Origin: Caulobacteraceae bacterium | GTDB lineage: Bacteria; Pseudomonadota; Alphaproteobacteria; Caulobacterales; Caulobacteraceae | Direction: 5' to 3' | NCBI GenBank assembly: GCA_947475845.1 | Contig: CANJMO010000010.1 | Span: 1 to 48,748, forward strand | Length of the DNA: 48,748 nucleotides | Made by a program: the position numbers and the translations under genes | Notes under the pieces: model-generated | Told to the model about the DNA's origin: nothing | Database searches by the model: none | Seen by the model: the letters and a program-made list of their open reading frames with translations, nothing else | Part shown: positions 32,644-42,342 of the stretch, piece by piece | Numbering within the stretch: position 1 is the first letter of the stretch | Layout: each line of letters opens with the position of its first letter

Positions 32644-32675
32644 AAAAGGGCGCCGGCTCTTTCGAACCGGCGCCC
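32643..32675 (-). terminator. Rho-independent terminator of cspA
   Basis: GGGCGCCGG (32648-32656) and CCGGCGCCC (32667-32675) form a 9-bp GC stem with a 10-base loop. On the minus strand it is followed by TTTTT (32647-32643). It lies 25 bases past the cspA stop and directly after gluQ, so it may also stop gluQ transcripts. Confidence 0.85.
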
Positions 32676-32699
32676 CCATCTTATGCGATCCTTGGAGCC

Positions 32700-32903
32700 C
32701 TAGAGGGCTTGCAGGTTCACCGCGGCGGTCTTGCCGCGTTCGTTCTGCAGTTCAAAGCTCACCCGTTGACCTTCGTTCAGGCCGCGCAGGCCGGCCTTTT
32801 CGACCGCGCTGACGTGGACGAAAACGTCCGTGCCGCCGTCTTCAGGCTGGATGAAGCCGTAACCCTTGGTGGTGTTGAACCACTTCACGGTTCCAGTGGA
32901 CAT
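32700..32903 (-). CDS. cspA: Cold-shock domain protein
   Basis: A 67-residue single cold-shock domain that binds single-stranded nucleic acid. RNP1 is [12 protein letters not shown] and RNP2 is [16 protein letters not shown] lies 8 bases before ATG 32903. The leader upstream (32904-33098) has no gene and could carry a cold-responsive 5' UTR, as common for cspA genes; no specific structure was established. Confidence 0.95.
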   Translation of the reverse strand: MSTGTVKWFNTTKGYGFIQPEDGGTDVFVHVSAVEKAGLRGLNEGQRVSFELQNERGKTAAVNLQAL

Positions 32904-33098
32904 ATCGCTGTCTCCTCAGACTAGCCATTCCAGTTTCACGGTCGCCGCCGATGCGGCCCGTACAATCGCAATTCTGGGGTAGCGGCTCGACGTCAGAGGG
33001 GTTTGGAAGCCCTCTATAGGAAGATAGCGAGGCCAAGAACTCGGATTGCTGGCCGAAGAGAAACCCAAGGCGCCGGTTTCGGTCAACCGGAAATGCGG

Positions 33099-33701
33099 TC
33101 AGCCCTTTTCCGCCAGCACCGTGTCCATCACCTTCTTGGCCTGTTCGGTGGACCAGTCGGCGCCGCCGCTGAGGCGCGCTCGCTCGCGGCCCTGGCGGTC
33201 GTAGATCAGGGTGGTGGGGATGCCATCGGCGCGCGGATTGAGCGCGAAGGGCAAGGCGAACTTGGGGTCGTTGTAGAAATCCAGGCCGCCGTGGCTTTTG
33301 AGGAATTCCTTGGCCGCGGGGCCTTCCTCGGGCCGGTCGACGCTGATCGCCACCACCTTCAAATCCTTGCCGGCGTAGTCCTTGGCCAGCTTGGCCAGGC
33401 TCGGCATCTCTTCCTTGCACGGGCCGCACCAGGTGGCCCAGAAGTTGACCACCACCACCTGGCCCTTCAGATCGCCCAGATGCATGGCTTTTCCGTCCGG
33501 TCCGATGAACTCCGAGGTCGGCTGGCCGCCCGGCGCGGCGGGCACCGCCAGCTTGGCCATGGGTCCCGTCGCCAGGGTCTTCAAATCTGCGGGTTTGGAA
33601 CAGCCCGAAATCATGGCGTATAGGACCGCCGCTAGGGTAAGCGTGACCACCCTCGCCGCTTTCGCTTGTCCTTTTACCGGCTCTGCTGGACTGATCTTCA
33701 T
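33099..33701 (-). CDS. TlpA-like thioredoxin-fold lipoprotein
   Basis: A 200-residue protein with an N-terminal lipoprotein signal (YAMISGC, lipid Cys) and a redoxin domain with the active site [14 protein letters not shown]. The cis-Pro region is [10 protein letters not shown]. It should act in the periplasm as a thiol-disulfide reductase, e.g. for cytochrome c or other cysteine proteins. ATG 33701 directly abuts the argH ATG at 33702 (CATATG), so the genes share start regions. An upstream start at 33857 would lie inside argH and is not credible. Confidence 0.9.
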   Translation of the reverse strand: MKISPAEPVKGQAKAARVVTLTLAAVLYAMISGCSKPADLKTLATGPMAKLAVPAAPGGQPTSEFIGPDGKAMHLGDLKGQVVVVNFWATWCGPCKEEMPSLAKLAKDYAGKDLKVVAISVDRPEEGPAAKEFLKSHGGLDFYNDPKFALPFALNPRADGIPTTLIYDRQGRERARLSGGADWSTEQAKKVMDTVLAEKG

Positions 33702-35111
33702 ATGACCGACGACGCCTCCAAAACCACCGCAGACGGCCAGACCATGTGGGGTGGCCGCTTCTCCGCCAAACCGGCCGAGCTGATGCAGGCGATCAACGTC
33801 TCCATCAGCTTCGACCGCCGGCTGGCGCCGCAGGACCTTGCCGGGTCCCGGGCGCACTGCGCGATGTTGACCAAGGCGGGCGTTATATCAAGCGCCGATG
33901 GCGCCAGAATTCTTGAGGGCCTTGATACTATTGAACAGGAGATGGCCTCCGGCGCCTTCCCGTTCCGCGACGAATTCGAAGACATCCACATGAATGTGGA
34001 GGCCCGGCTCAAGGAGCTGATCGGCGAGCCCGCCGGCCGGCTGCACACCGCCCGTTCGCGCAACGACCAGGTCGCGGTCGACTTCCGGCTGTGGGTGCGC
34101 GAGGCGTGCGAACGGTCGGCGGCGCAGCTGCAGGCGCTCCAGCGGGCGCTGCTGGCCAAGGCCGAGGTCAACGCCGACACCATCATGCCCGGCTTCACTC
34201 ATTTGCAGCCGGCCCAGCCGGTCACCTTCGGCCACCATCTGATGGCCTATGTCGAGATGTTCGGCCGCGACGCCTCGCGTTTCGCCGACGCCCGCGCGCG
34301 GATGAACGAAAGCCCGCTGGGCGCCGCCGCCCTGGCCGGCTCGCCGTTCCCGATCGACCGGCACATGACCGCCAAGGCCCTCGGCTTCGACGCCCCCACC
34401 GCCAATTCGCTGGACAGCGTCTCGGCCCGCGACTTCGCCTTGGAAGCCCTGGCCGCCGCCTCTATCTGCTCGACCCACCTGTCGCGCTTGGCCGAGGAGA
34501 TCGTGCTCTGGGTCACGCCGCAGTTCGGCTTCATCAAGCTCACGGACGCCTTCACCACCGGCTCCTCGATCATGCCGCAGAAGCGCAACCCGGACGCCGC
34601 CGAGCTGGTGCGCGCCAAGGTCGGTCGCATCCTCGGCTCGCTGGTCAGCCTGATGACGGTGATGAAGGGCCTGCCCTTGGCCTATTCCAAGGATATGCAG
34701 GAAGACAAGCAGCCGGTGTTCGAGGCTTTCGACAGTCTGTCCCTGGCGCTGGCCGCCATGACCGGGATGGTCCTGGACCTGGAGCCTGAGCGCGAGCGCA
34801 TGGCCGCCGCCGCCGGGGCCGGTTTCTCCACCGCCACCGACCTGGCCGACTGGCTGGTGCGCACCCTGAACATGCCATTCCGTCAGGCTCACCATATAAC
34901 GGGGGCCGCCGTGAAGCGGGCCGAGGGTCTGGGCGTTGATCTGCCGAACCTGCCTTTGGCCGAACTGCAGGCGCTCGATCCGGGCATCACGGCCGAGGTC
35001 TACAAGGTGCTGACGCCCGCCGCTTCGGTCGCCAGCCGCACCAGCTACGGCGGCGCCGCGCCCGCCCAGGTCCGCGCGCAAATCAAGCGTTGGAAGGAAC
35101 TCCTGCCATGA
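33702..35111 (+). CDS. argH: Argininosuccinate lyase
   Basis: A 469-residue homotetrameric lyase that cleaves argininosuccinate to arginine and fumarate. The fumarase-superfamily signature is [18 protein letters not shown]. It also has [14 protein letters not shown] near the N-terminus and [20 protein letters not shown] with the catalytic His. ATG 33702 leaves no space to the divergent tlpA-like start, so the mRNA may be leaderless. The stop overlaps the lptM-like start (ATGA). Confidence 0.95.
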   Translation: MTDDASKTTADGQTMWGGRFSAKPAELMQAINVSISFDRRLAPQDLAGSRAHCAMLTKAGVISSADGARILEGLDTIEQEMASGAFPFRDEFEDIHMNVEARLKELIGEPAGRLHTARSRNDQVAVDFRLWVREACERSAAQLQALQRALLAKAEVNADTIMPGFTHLQPAQPVTFGHHLMAYVEMFGRDASRFADARARMNESPLGAAALAGSPFPIDRHMTAKALGFDAPTANSLDSVSARDFALEALAAASICSTHLSRLAEEIVLWVTPQFGFIKLTDAFTTGSSIMPQKRNPDAAELVRAKVGRILGSLVSLMTVMKGLPLAYSKDMQEDKQPVFEAFDSLSLALAAMTGMVLDLEPERERMAAAAGAGFSTATDLADWLVRTLNMPFRQAHHITGAAVKRAEGLGVDLPNLPLAELQALDPGITAEVYKVLTPAASVASRTSYGGAAPAQVRAQIKRWKELLP

Positions 35112-35467
35112 CCCGCCGTCTCCTGATCCCCGCCGTCCTGCTGGCGACCCTGGGCCTGGCCGCCTGCGGCAAGCAGGGCCTGCTGGAGCGCCCTGCGCCC
35201 CTGTTCGGCGAGAGCGCCCGCGCCGAATATTTCCGCGCCCAGCGCGCCGCCGCCCGCGCCAACGGCGAGAGCAACGTCAACCAGAGCGCCACCTCGCAGA
35301 CCAACGGCGACCTGACCCAGGCGCCCGATGGCGGCTCCAAGGACCCGGCCCTGCGCCCCATGCGTAGCGACCCCCCGGTCGGGATGCAGTCCGGCCCGTT
35401 CGGCACGCGCTCGATGAGCGGCGTCCTGCCCGATCCCTTCGCCGACCCCAACCGCACCCCGCGATGA
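35108..35467 (+). CDS. lptM: Small lipoprotein (LptM/YifL-like) upstream of lysA
   Basis: A 119-residue lipoprotein with signal and lipobox ([15 protein letters not shown]). The C-G-x-K/Q-G-x-L-x-x-P motif after the lipid Cys defines LptM/YifL, which helps LptD mature in the outer membrane. The tail is longer than in Escherichia coli and rich in Asn, Ser and Pro. It is coupled by ATGA overlaps to argH upstream and lysA downstream, a conserved order. Confidence 0.85.
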   Translation: MTRRLLIPAVLLATLGLAACGKQGLLERPAPLFGESARAEYFRAQRAAARANGESNVNQSATSQTNGDLTQAPDGGSKDPALRPMRSDPPVGMQSGPFGTRSMSGVLPDPFADPNRTPR

Positions 35468-36729
35468 ATTTCTTCGACGTCAGGGACGGCGAGCTGTGGT
35501 GTGAGGACGTGCCTCTGCGGCGGATCGCCGACGAGGTGGGCACGCCGGTCTATGTCTATTCCACTGCCACCCTGGAGCGGCACTACACGGTGTTCCGTGA
35601 CGCCTTCGCGCGGCGCAAGGTGCTGGTGGCCTATGCGGTGAAGGCCAATCCCAACCTGTCTGTGCTGAAGACGCTGGCCAGGCTCGGCGCCGGCGCCGAC
35701 ACCGTGTCGGAAGGCGAGATCCGCCGGGCGCTAGCCGCAGGCGTGCCGCCCGACCGCATCGTCTTCTCCGGCGTCGGCAAGACCCGCCGCGAACTGGCCT
35801 TCGCCGTCGAGATCGGCGTGTCCGAGATCAATGTGGAGTCCGAGCCCGAGCTGGACCTGCTGTCCGAGGTTTCCGAGCTTCTGGACGCCAAGCCCGCCAT
35901 CACCTTCCGCGTCAATCCGGACGTGGCGGCCGGCGGCCACGCCAAGATCGCCACCGGCAAGAGCGACAACAAGTTCGGCGTGTCCTTCTCCGAAGCCGAG
36001 CGGCTCTACGCCAAGGCCTCGGCCGACCCGCACCTCAATCCGATCGGCGTCTCCTGCCACATCGGCAGCCAGATCACCGACCTGGCCCCCATGAGCGAGG
36101 CCTTCGCCAAGATGCGCGGGCTGGTGGAGAAGCTGCGCGCCGGCGGCTTGCATGTGGAGCGCCTGGACCTGGGCGGTGGCCTCGGCGCGCCCTATTTCGA
36201 TAGCCCCGATCCGCCCGAGCCGGCCGAATACGCCGCGGCGGTCGAGAGCGTGCTGGAAGGTCTCGACATCGAACTGGTGTTCGAGCCCGGCCGCGTGATC
36301 TCGGCCAATGCGGGCGTTCTGCTGTCACGGGTGATCCATGTCCACGAACGGCCCGAGGGCCGCCGCTTCCTGGTGGTCGACGGCGCCATGAACGACCTGG
36401 TCCGCCCGGCCATGTACGACGCCTTCCACGACATCCGCCCGGTCGAGACCCCCCGTCCGGGCGCCAATCTGTCCGCCTACGACGTGGTCGGGCCGATCTG
36501 CGAGACCGGCGACACCTTCTGCCGCGACCGCGAACTGCCGCCGCTCAACGCGGGCGATCTGGTTGCCTTCATGACCGCCGGCGCCTACGGCTCGGCGATG
36601 TCGAGCGAGTACAACACCCGCCCGCTCGTGCCCGAGGTGCTGGTGCGCGGCAATACCTACGCCGTGGTGCGGCCCCGCCCGACATACGAGGAGATGCTGG
36701 CGCGCGAACCTTTGGCGCCCTGGCTTTAG
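35464..36729 (+). CDS. lysA: Diaminopimelate decarboxylase
   Basis: A 421-residue fold-type III PLP enzyme that makes lysine from meso-diaminopimelate. The PLP lysine is in VAYAVKANPNLSVL near residue 61. Other signatures are GVSCHIGSQITDL, LDLGGGLGAPY, and the C-terminal site CETGDTFCRDR followed by MTAGAYGSAMSSEYN. The ATG overlaps the lptM stop (35464-35467). End of the argH-lptM-lysA operon. Confidence 0.96.
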   Translation: MNFFDVRDGELWCEDVPLRRIADEVGTPVYVYSTATLERHYTVFRDAFARRKVLVAYAVKANPNLSVLKTLARLGAGADTVSEGEIRRALAAGVPPDRIVFSGVGKTRRELAFAVEIGVSEINVESEPELDLLSEVSELLDAKPAITFRVNPDVAAGGHAKIATGKSDNKFGVSFSEAERLYAKASADPHLNPIGVSCHIGSQITDLAPMSEAFAKMRGLVEKLRAGGLHVERLDLGGGLGAPYFDSPDPPEPAEYAAAVESVLEGLDIELVFEPGRVISANAGVLLSRVIHVHERPEGRRFLVVDGAMNDLVRPAMYDAFHDIRPVETPRPGANLSAYDVVGPICETGDTFCRDRELPPLNAGDLVAFMTAGAYGSAMSSEYNTRPLVPEVLVRGNTYAVVRPRPTYEEMLAREPLAPWL

Positions 36730-36929
36730 CGTCCGCGCGCTGCGTCATGACCGGACAACTTCAAAAGTCCGCAGCATAACTGTAACAAAACCGACACACG
36801 AACCTCATATCTGACGGCCAAGACAAGCGTTGCGGTCATTGCCCGAGCATATCTGGGCGATCCGCCGTGGTCGGATAAAAATACCTGCCGGATAACGGCG
36901 GAAATAACCTTGATATCTAAAGCAAAAGA

Positions 36930-36943
36930 CCTGCGTTCGCAGG
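36930..36943. repeat. 14-bp perfect palindrome upstream of the TonB receptor gene
   Basis: CCTGCG-TT-CGCAGG lies 50 bases before ATG 36993 in the 263-base AT-richer intergenic region 36730-36992. It could be an operator or an mRNA hairpin. No other feature is clear in this gap. Confidence 0.35.
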
Positions 36944-36992
36944 CTGCTTCGCCGTGCCTGTTTGAGAACGACTTCCGGGGATTGATAAAATC

Positions 36993-39407
36993 ATGAACAC
37001 CAAGAAATTCTACATGAATAGCGCTGCCCTGCTGGCGTGCGCCGGCCTGATGCTGGGCGCCTCCGCCGCCCGCGCCGCCGAAGTCGCCGAAACGGCCGTG
37101 GCCGACACCGGGCGGATCGAGGAAGTCCAGGTGTTCGCCCGCAAGCGGTCCGAGAACGTGCAGCAGGTGCCGGTCACCGTTCTCACCAGCCAGCAGATGG
37201 CCCGTCAGAACCTGGTCAGCTTCACCAACTTCCAGTTCAAGTTCCCCGCCTTCTCGGTCTACCTGACCAACCCCAAGCAGCTGAACCTCGGCATCCGCGG
37301 CATCCGCGGCATCGGCAACAACGGCTTCAACACTGACGGCATCGACGGTTCGGTCGGGGTGTTCGTCGACGGCGTCTATACCGGCCGTCCCGGCATGGTG
37401 TCGGGCGACTTCAACGACATCGAGCAGGTCGACCTGCTGCGCGGCCCGCAAGGCACCCTGTTCGGCAAGAACACCACCGCCGGCGCGGTGATCATCAACA
37501 CCAGGAAGCCCAGCTTCACCCCCGAGCTGAACCTCGAGGCCAGCGGCGGCAGCTACGCCTACCAGCAATACAAGTTCAGCGCCTCTGGCCCGGTGATCGC
37601 CGACAAGGTCGCGGTGCGCCTGTCCGGCTACTACAGCAACATGGCGGGCACCTATCCGAACATCTATCCGGGCGGCGCCGACGCCAACGCGCGCCAGGGC
37701 TAGGGCGTGCGGCTGCAGGTTCTCGCCACCCCCACCGAACAGTTGAGCTTCCGCCTGATCGCCTCGGTCGGCAGCCAGAACTTCAACACCATCGGTCCGG
37801 TGACCCTGTCGGTCTACACGCCCACGGCCTTGCAGGCGCGGATGGCGGCGGCGGGCTACACCCTCTACACCGGCGGCAACGCCTCCAACCGCCAGGTCAA
37901 CATCAACTCGACGTTGAACGCGGTCACCCACTCCAACTTCGTCAGCGGCCAGTTCGACTACGACCTCGGCGGCAAGGGGGCCCTGACCGCGATCAGCGCC
38001 TATCAGGCGTGGGGCTGCTACACCAACAACGACAACGACTACACCCAGCTGGACGCCCTGCGCGACTATGGCTCGTGCAATACCGAGCGCCAGTTCTCGC
38101 AGGAGCTGCGCTGGGCCTCGCCCAAGGACAAGCCGGTCGAGGCCGTGGTCGGGGCCTTCTATTCGACTCAGCACGTCGACGTGGATTCCCGCGTCCAGTT
38201 CGGCAACCAGTACAACATCTGGGCGGCCAACCCCTCGGCCACCGTCTTTCCCAACGTCGGGACCCAGACCTGGGCCCAGGGCGCCTACATCGGTAAGCTG
38301 ACCGGCTTCGGCATCTCCTCCCACGCCAACTTCAACACCACCACCAAGGCCATCTTCGCCAACGCCAACTGGCATCCGGACGCCGAGCGTAAGTGGGCGG
38401 TCGACTTCGGCCTGCGCCAGACCTGGGAAGACCGCAACATGGACTACCTGGGCAAGGTCGCGTCCAATCCGGGCGGCCTGACCCAGGCCCAGATCAACGT
38501 CATGTCGGCTTCAGGCGCCAACGCCCAGCTGGGCAATGCGCAGGACGCGATCGTCGACGTCTCGCTGGGCGGCCAGGCCAGCCTCAGCTACCGCATCACC
38601 CCCGACGTGATGGCCTATGTCTCGGCCGCGCGCGGTCACAAGTCGAAGGGCTTCAACCTGCTGCCCGAGAACGCCACCAACCCCGATCCGGGCGTGCTTC
38701 TGGCCATCGCCCACGGCGGCACCCAGGACATCCTCGGCGAGACCGCCGACAACTTCGAAGGCGGGATCAAGAGCGAGTGGTTCGACAAGCGCCTGCTGCT
38801 CAACGCCACCGTCTTCCACACCCTGGTCACCAACGCCCAGGCCAATGAGTCCATCGGCGTCGGCAACACCGCCACCAAGTTCCTGGCCAACGTCGGCAAG
38901 GAGAAGTCGGTCGGCATCGAGCTGGAGGGTGAGGCCTGGGTCCCCGGCGGCATCCACCTGAAGGGTTTTGTCGGCTATGACGAGGCGACCTACGCCTCCT
39001 TCACCAACTCGGTGTGCCCGGCGCAGTCGACGGCGCTGAGCTGCGACCTGACCGGCCGTCAGGTGGCCTGGGCGCCCAAGTGGACCACCGACTTCACGGT
39101 CGACTATTCGCACCCGATCGCTGAAGGCGTGAACGGCTACGTCGTGGCCGACGTCAATTGGCGCTCGGAGCAGAACACCACCATCACCCTGGACCCGGCG
39201 GCCCAGATCAACGGCTACGCCCTGGCCTCGTTGCGGGTCGGGGCCCTGCTGCGCCACGACACCGTGGACCTGCAACTGTGGGTCGAGAACCTCGGCGACA
39301 CCAAATATTACATCAACCTGCTGGGCCTGACGAAGGCGACCGGCATCGTCCAGGGCTACCCCGGCAACCCTCGCACCTTCGGCGGCACGGTCAAGGTGCG
39401 CTTCTAG
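36993..39407 (+). pseudogene. TonB-dependent receptor with internal in-frame amber codon
   Basis: One frame from ATG 36993 to TAG 39407 encodes a full-length receptor of 803 residues plus one internal TAG at 37701-37703 (codon 237). The signal peptide is LLACAGLMLGASAARA. The plug domain has VFARKRSENVQQVPVTVLTS and LRGPQGTLFGKNTTAGAV. The barrel runs to a terminal Phe (GGTVKVRF). Upstream of the TAG comes DANARQG and downstream GVRLQVLATPTEQLSF, which suits a TonB receptor if TAG replaced Tyr (TAC/TAT). No other lesion is visible. It is either a very recent pseudogene, a base error, or a read-through gene. Substrate unknown. Confidence 0.85.
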
Positions 39408-40135
39408 CTCCTGGCCTGGAACACCATGCTGAGGATCACCGGCGCGTCGGGCACCACCTTGCCCTTGTCCTGCGCCGGCTTGACCTCGCTCAGCGCCACG
39501 ATCTTCTTGGCCGCCTCGACGAAGGCCGCCTGGGCCGCCGGTATCGGCGAGACCAGGTTGCAGTCGTGGACCTGGCCGGTCGCGCCGACCTTGCACTTGA
39601 GATCGACCACCAGGTTCGCGGCCAGGGGCTGGTCGGGGATCATGGGTCTGATCGTGCCGAAGCCGGGGCCGGACACTACCTTGGGCGCGGTGTCGAAGGT
39701 CATCAGGTCCAGGTCCGAGACCCCCATCTTGCGGTAGCGGTCGATCACGGCCGGATCCATCTTGACCGCCTCCACCTTCTTCAGGTTGCCGCCGGCCTCG
39801 CCGATCGCCTCCAGGCTCAGGCCCAGGCCGAATTCGGCGTCGGCGTCGGCCGGGTTCTCGCTGAGCAGGATCTGATAAGTTTGGCGGGCCGTGGACAGGC
39901 CCCCCGACTTCAACCGCAGGAACGCCATCTGGCGGCGCAGGGCGGCGTCTTTGGGCGCGGAGGCGAGGGCCTGTTTACAGCCGTCGATTCCCTTGGCCGG
40001 ATCGGCCGAGGTCATGCAGACCTGGGTCGGCGTCAGTTCGGGCGGGCCCTTTTTTTCGCAGGCCTCCATCGCCAGAGCCGCCAGTGCGAGCGCGCCAAGG
40101 CGCATGGCGGTTTGACCGCCTTTGAACAGCGTCAT
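39404..40135 (-). CDS. Lipoprotein-like TPR/TonB-C-terminal-like protein
   Basis: A 243-residue protein with an N-terminal hydrophobic leader ending in MEAC (a weak lipobox). A short TPR-like helical region follows (GLSTARQTYQILLSENPADA). The C-terminal domain resembles the TonB energy-transducer fold (LVVDLKCKVGATGQVHDCNL, then AAFVEAAKKIVALSEVKPA). The stop overlaps the TonB receptor stop by 4 bases in a convergent arrangement. It may help energise or sense that receptor; inference only. Confidence 0.72.
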   Translation of the reverse strand: MTLFKGGQTAMRLGALALAALAMEACEKKGPPELTPTQVCMTSADPAKGIDGCKQALASAPKDAALRRQMAFLRLKSGGLSTARQTYQILLSENPADADAEFGLGLSLEAIGEAGGNLKKVEAVKMDPAVIDRYRKMGVSDLDLMTFDTAPKVVSGPGFGTIRPMIPDQPLAANLVVDLKCKVGATGQVHDCNLVSPIPAAQAAFVEAAKKIVALSEVKPAQDKGKVVPDAPVILSMVFQARS

Positions 40136-40220
40136 TCTTGTAGCCCCCGGGCGTTTCCCCACGGTGGAGCTAGCGCTCAAATCAGCCTTATGGGAAGGGC
40201 CGCTGTTTTCAGTCCCGGTT

Positions 40221-40757
40221 TCAGTCCATGACCCCGACATAGGGCAGGCCGCGCCAGGCGCCTGCGGAGTCCATGCCGTAGCCCACCAGATAGCGCGGCG
40301 GCGCCTCCCAGCCGACGAAGTCGGGCTGCAGGGCGCGGGGCTGCGGCCACGGCTTCCTGGCGAACACCACCGACAGGACCTCGGCCGCCCCGGCCTCGCG
40401 GGCGAAGCGCCCGGCCTCGCGCAGGGACAGGCCGGAGTCGAACACATCGTCGACCAGCAGGACCTGGCGCCCGGCTACCGGCCGTTGCAGCCCGGCGCGC
40501 ACCTCGCAGCGGCCGCTGGAGGTGCGCTCGTCGCCATAGGACGCCAGCCACAGGGCGTCGAACTTCAGATGGCGCCCGCACAGGGCCAGGGCCCGGGTCA
40601 GGTCGGCGGCGAACCACAGGCCTCCGGTCAGCAGCGCCACCGCGACGGTGTCGTCGGTGGTGCGCGGGGCGATCGCTTGGGCCAGGCGCTCGACATGCTG
40701 GGCGATGGCCTCGGCGGCCAGCAGCACAGGCGGCGCGGAGGTCACGGCGCCGTCCAC
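40221..40757 (-). CDS. hpt: Hypoxanthine-guanine phosphoribosyltransferase-like protein
   Basis: A 178-residue type I phosphoribosyltransferase. The PRPP loop is VLLVDDVFDSGLSLREA near residue 103, preceded by a flexible acidic loop. The motif ALLTGGLWFAADLTRAL contributes to pyrophosphate binding, and WEAPPRYLVGYGMDSAGAWRGLP to base binding. It salvages hypoxanthine or guanine to nucleotides. A GTG start overlaps the stop of the zinc-ribbon gene (TAGTG). Confidence 0.88.
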   Translation of the reverse strand: MDGAVTSAPPVLLAAEAIAQHVERLAQAIAPRTTDDTVAVALLTGGLWFAADLTRALALCGRHLKFDALWLASYGDERTSSGRCEVRAGLQRPVAGRQVLLVDDVFDSGLSLREAGRFAREAGAAEVLSVVFARKPWPQPRALQPDFVGWEAPPRYLVGYGMDSAGAWRGLPYVGVMD

Positions 40758-41530
40758 TAATGATGCTCCGGTTTGGGAGCGTCGGGCGGCTTGGCCAGGG
40801 CGAAGGTCACGGCGATGTCCTGATAGCCGGCCGGCGGGTCGGCGACCCCCAGCGAGAAGGGCCGCGTTTCGCCCGGTTTCATCGGTGAGGCGGCGATCTG
40901 GATGATCTTGCGGTCCAGGGCGTGGCCGGCCTTATCGAAGATATCGACGCGGAAGGCGGGGACCGTCACCGGAGCCCCGGCCACGTTGCGCAGGACGCCG
41001 GTCACCGTCAGGGCCTTGTGGCCCTGGATCGTCGAGGGATCGGCGCGGACCTTCTCGATCAACAGGCCGGCGGCGTTCACCGGCAGGCCGACCTTGGCAT
41101 AGGCGGTGGCGGTTCCGGGGAACAGGCGCGCCACCTGCTCGCGGAATACGGCGGCCAACACCAGCACCAGGGCCACCGCGCCGGCCAGTCCGGCCCAGAC
41201 CGCGGCGTTGACGGTGGAGGCCTGCTTGGACTTGCGCTCGGCCTCGGCCTTCTTCTCACGCAGAATCTCGGCCCGGCGCAGGGCGGCGGGCGACACCGCG
41301 CCTTCAGCTTCGGCCGCGGCCTCTGCGGCGGCTTCGGCCTGCAGAGCGGCGGCGAAAGGATTGCGCGCGGGTTCGCCCTCGGCGGGCGCTTCGGCCTCGA
41401 CGGATTCAGGCTTGGCGAACTCGCGCCAGGCGTGGCCGCATTGGGCGCACTTCACCTTGCGTCCGCCCTCGCCAATCTGGACGTCGGGCAGGAAATAGCG
41501 AGTAGCGCACTCAGGACAGGTCAGTATCAT
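40757..41530 (-). CDS. DUF3426 / MJ0042 zinc-ribbon membrane protein
   Basis: A 257-residue protein. The N-terminal zinc ribbon has CPECATRYFLPD and VKCAQCGHAWR. A charged Ala/Glu linker precedes one membrane helix (VWAGLAGAVALVLVLAAVF), then a periplasmic DUF3426 domain (GLLIEKVRADPSTIQGHKAL). Role unknown; the family often neighbours ftsE in alphaproteobacteria, as here, where ftsE is divergent. ATG 41530. Confidence 0.9.
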   Translation of the reverse strand: MILTCPECATRYFLPDVQIGEGGRKVKCAQCGHAWREFAKPESVEAEAPAEGEPARNPFAAALQAEAAAEAAAEAEGAVSPAALRRAEILREKKAEAERKSKQASTVNAAVWAGLAGAVALVLVLAAVFREQVARLFPGTATAYAKVGLPVNAAGLLIEKVRADPSTIQGHKALTVTGVLRNVAGAPVTVPAFRVDIFDKAGHALDRKIIQIAASPMKPGETRPFSLGVADPPAGYQDIAVTFALAKPPDAPKPEHH

Positions 41531-41589
41531 GGCTGGCGAATCGGAACGCTCCTGCACCCCGGCTATGGAGGTCGCCGATTTCTCTCATC

Positions 41590-42342
41590 ATGTCCAGAAA
41601 CCCGCGCCAGACCTCAAGCTTTCCCGACGCGGCGCATGACGCCGCCGCGCCGGCGCCGGTGCTCAGCTTCGCCGGGGTCAGCATGCGCTACGGCCGCGGC
41701 CAGGAGACCCTGCGCGGTGTCTCGTTCTCGCTGCAGCCGGGCTCGTTCCATTTCCTCACCGGCCCCTCGGGGGCGGGCAAGAGCACTTTGCTCAAGCTGA
41801 TTTACCTGGCCGCGCGGCCCTCGCGCGGGCTGATCACCCTGTTCGGTCAGGACCTGGCCGTGCTGCCGCCGCGCCAGCTGCCGCACCTGCGTCGCCGCAT
41901 CGGCGTGGTGTTCCAGGAGTTCCGCCTGCTGGACCATCTCAGCGCCTTCGACAACGTGGCGCTGCCCCTGCGCATCGCCGGCAAGAAGCCCAAGGCCTAC
42001 CGCGACGACGTCGCCGAGCTGTTGTCCTGGGTCGGGCTCGGGCCGCGCCTGCACGCCATGCCCGCGACCCTGTCCGGCGGCGAGAAACAGCGCCTGGCCA
42101 TCGCCCGCGCCGTGGTCAGCGGCCCCGACATCCTGCTGGCCGACGAGCCGACCGGCAATGTCGACGACGAGATGGCCCAACGCATCCTGCGCCTGTTCGT
42201 CGAGCTGAACCGCCAGGGCACGACGGTGCTGATCGCCAGCCACGACCGCGATCTGGTGGCCCGTTCCGGTATGCCCGAGTTGCGCCTGGAGCAGGGACGG
42301 CTGTTCGATCCGGCCGCGGACTCCAGGATGACGCCCGAATGA
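41590..42342 (+). CDS. ftsE: Cell division ATP-binding protein FtsE
   Basis: A 250-residue ABC ATPase that partners FtsX at the division site and drives peptidoglycan hydrolase activation. Walker A GPSGAGKST, Q-loop VVFQEFRLLDHLSAFDN, signature LSGGEKQRLAIARA, Walker B ILLADEPTGNVDDE, and the switch His in IASHDRD are present. The N-terminal 25 residues are an extra low-complexity tail. The stop overlaps ftsX. Confidence 0.94.
   Translation: MSRNPRQTSSFPDAAHDAAAPAPVLSFAGVSMRYGRGQETLRGVSFSLQPGSFHFLTGPSGAGKSTLLKLIYLAARPSRGLITLFGQDLAVLPPRQLPHLRRRIGVVFQEFRLLDHLSAFDNVALPLRIAGKKPKAYRDDVAELLSWVGLGPRLHAMPATLSGGEKQRLAIARAVVSGPDILLADEPTGNVDDEMAQRILRLFVELNRQGTTVLIASHDRDLVARSGMPELRLEQGRLFDPAADSRMTPE

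Noticed and set aside
36737-36775. Possible lysA terminator with GGAC/GTCC and CTGC/GCAG arms
   Set aside because: The arms do not form one continuous stem and no T-run follows.
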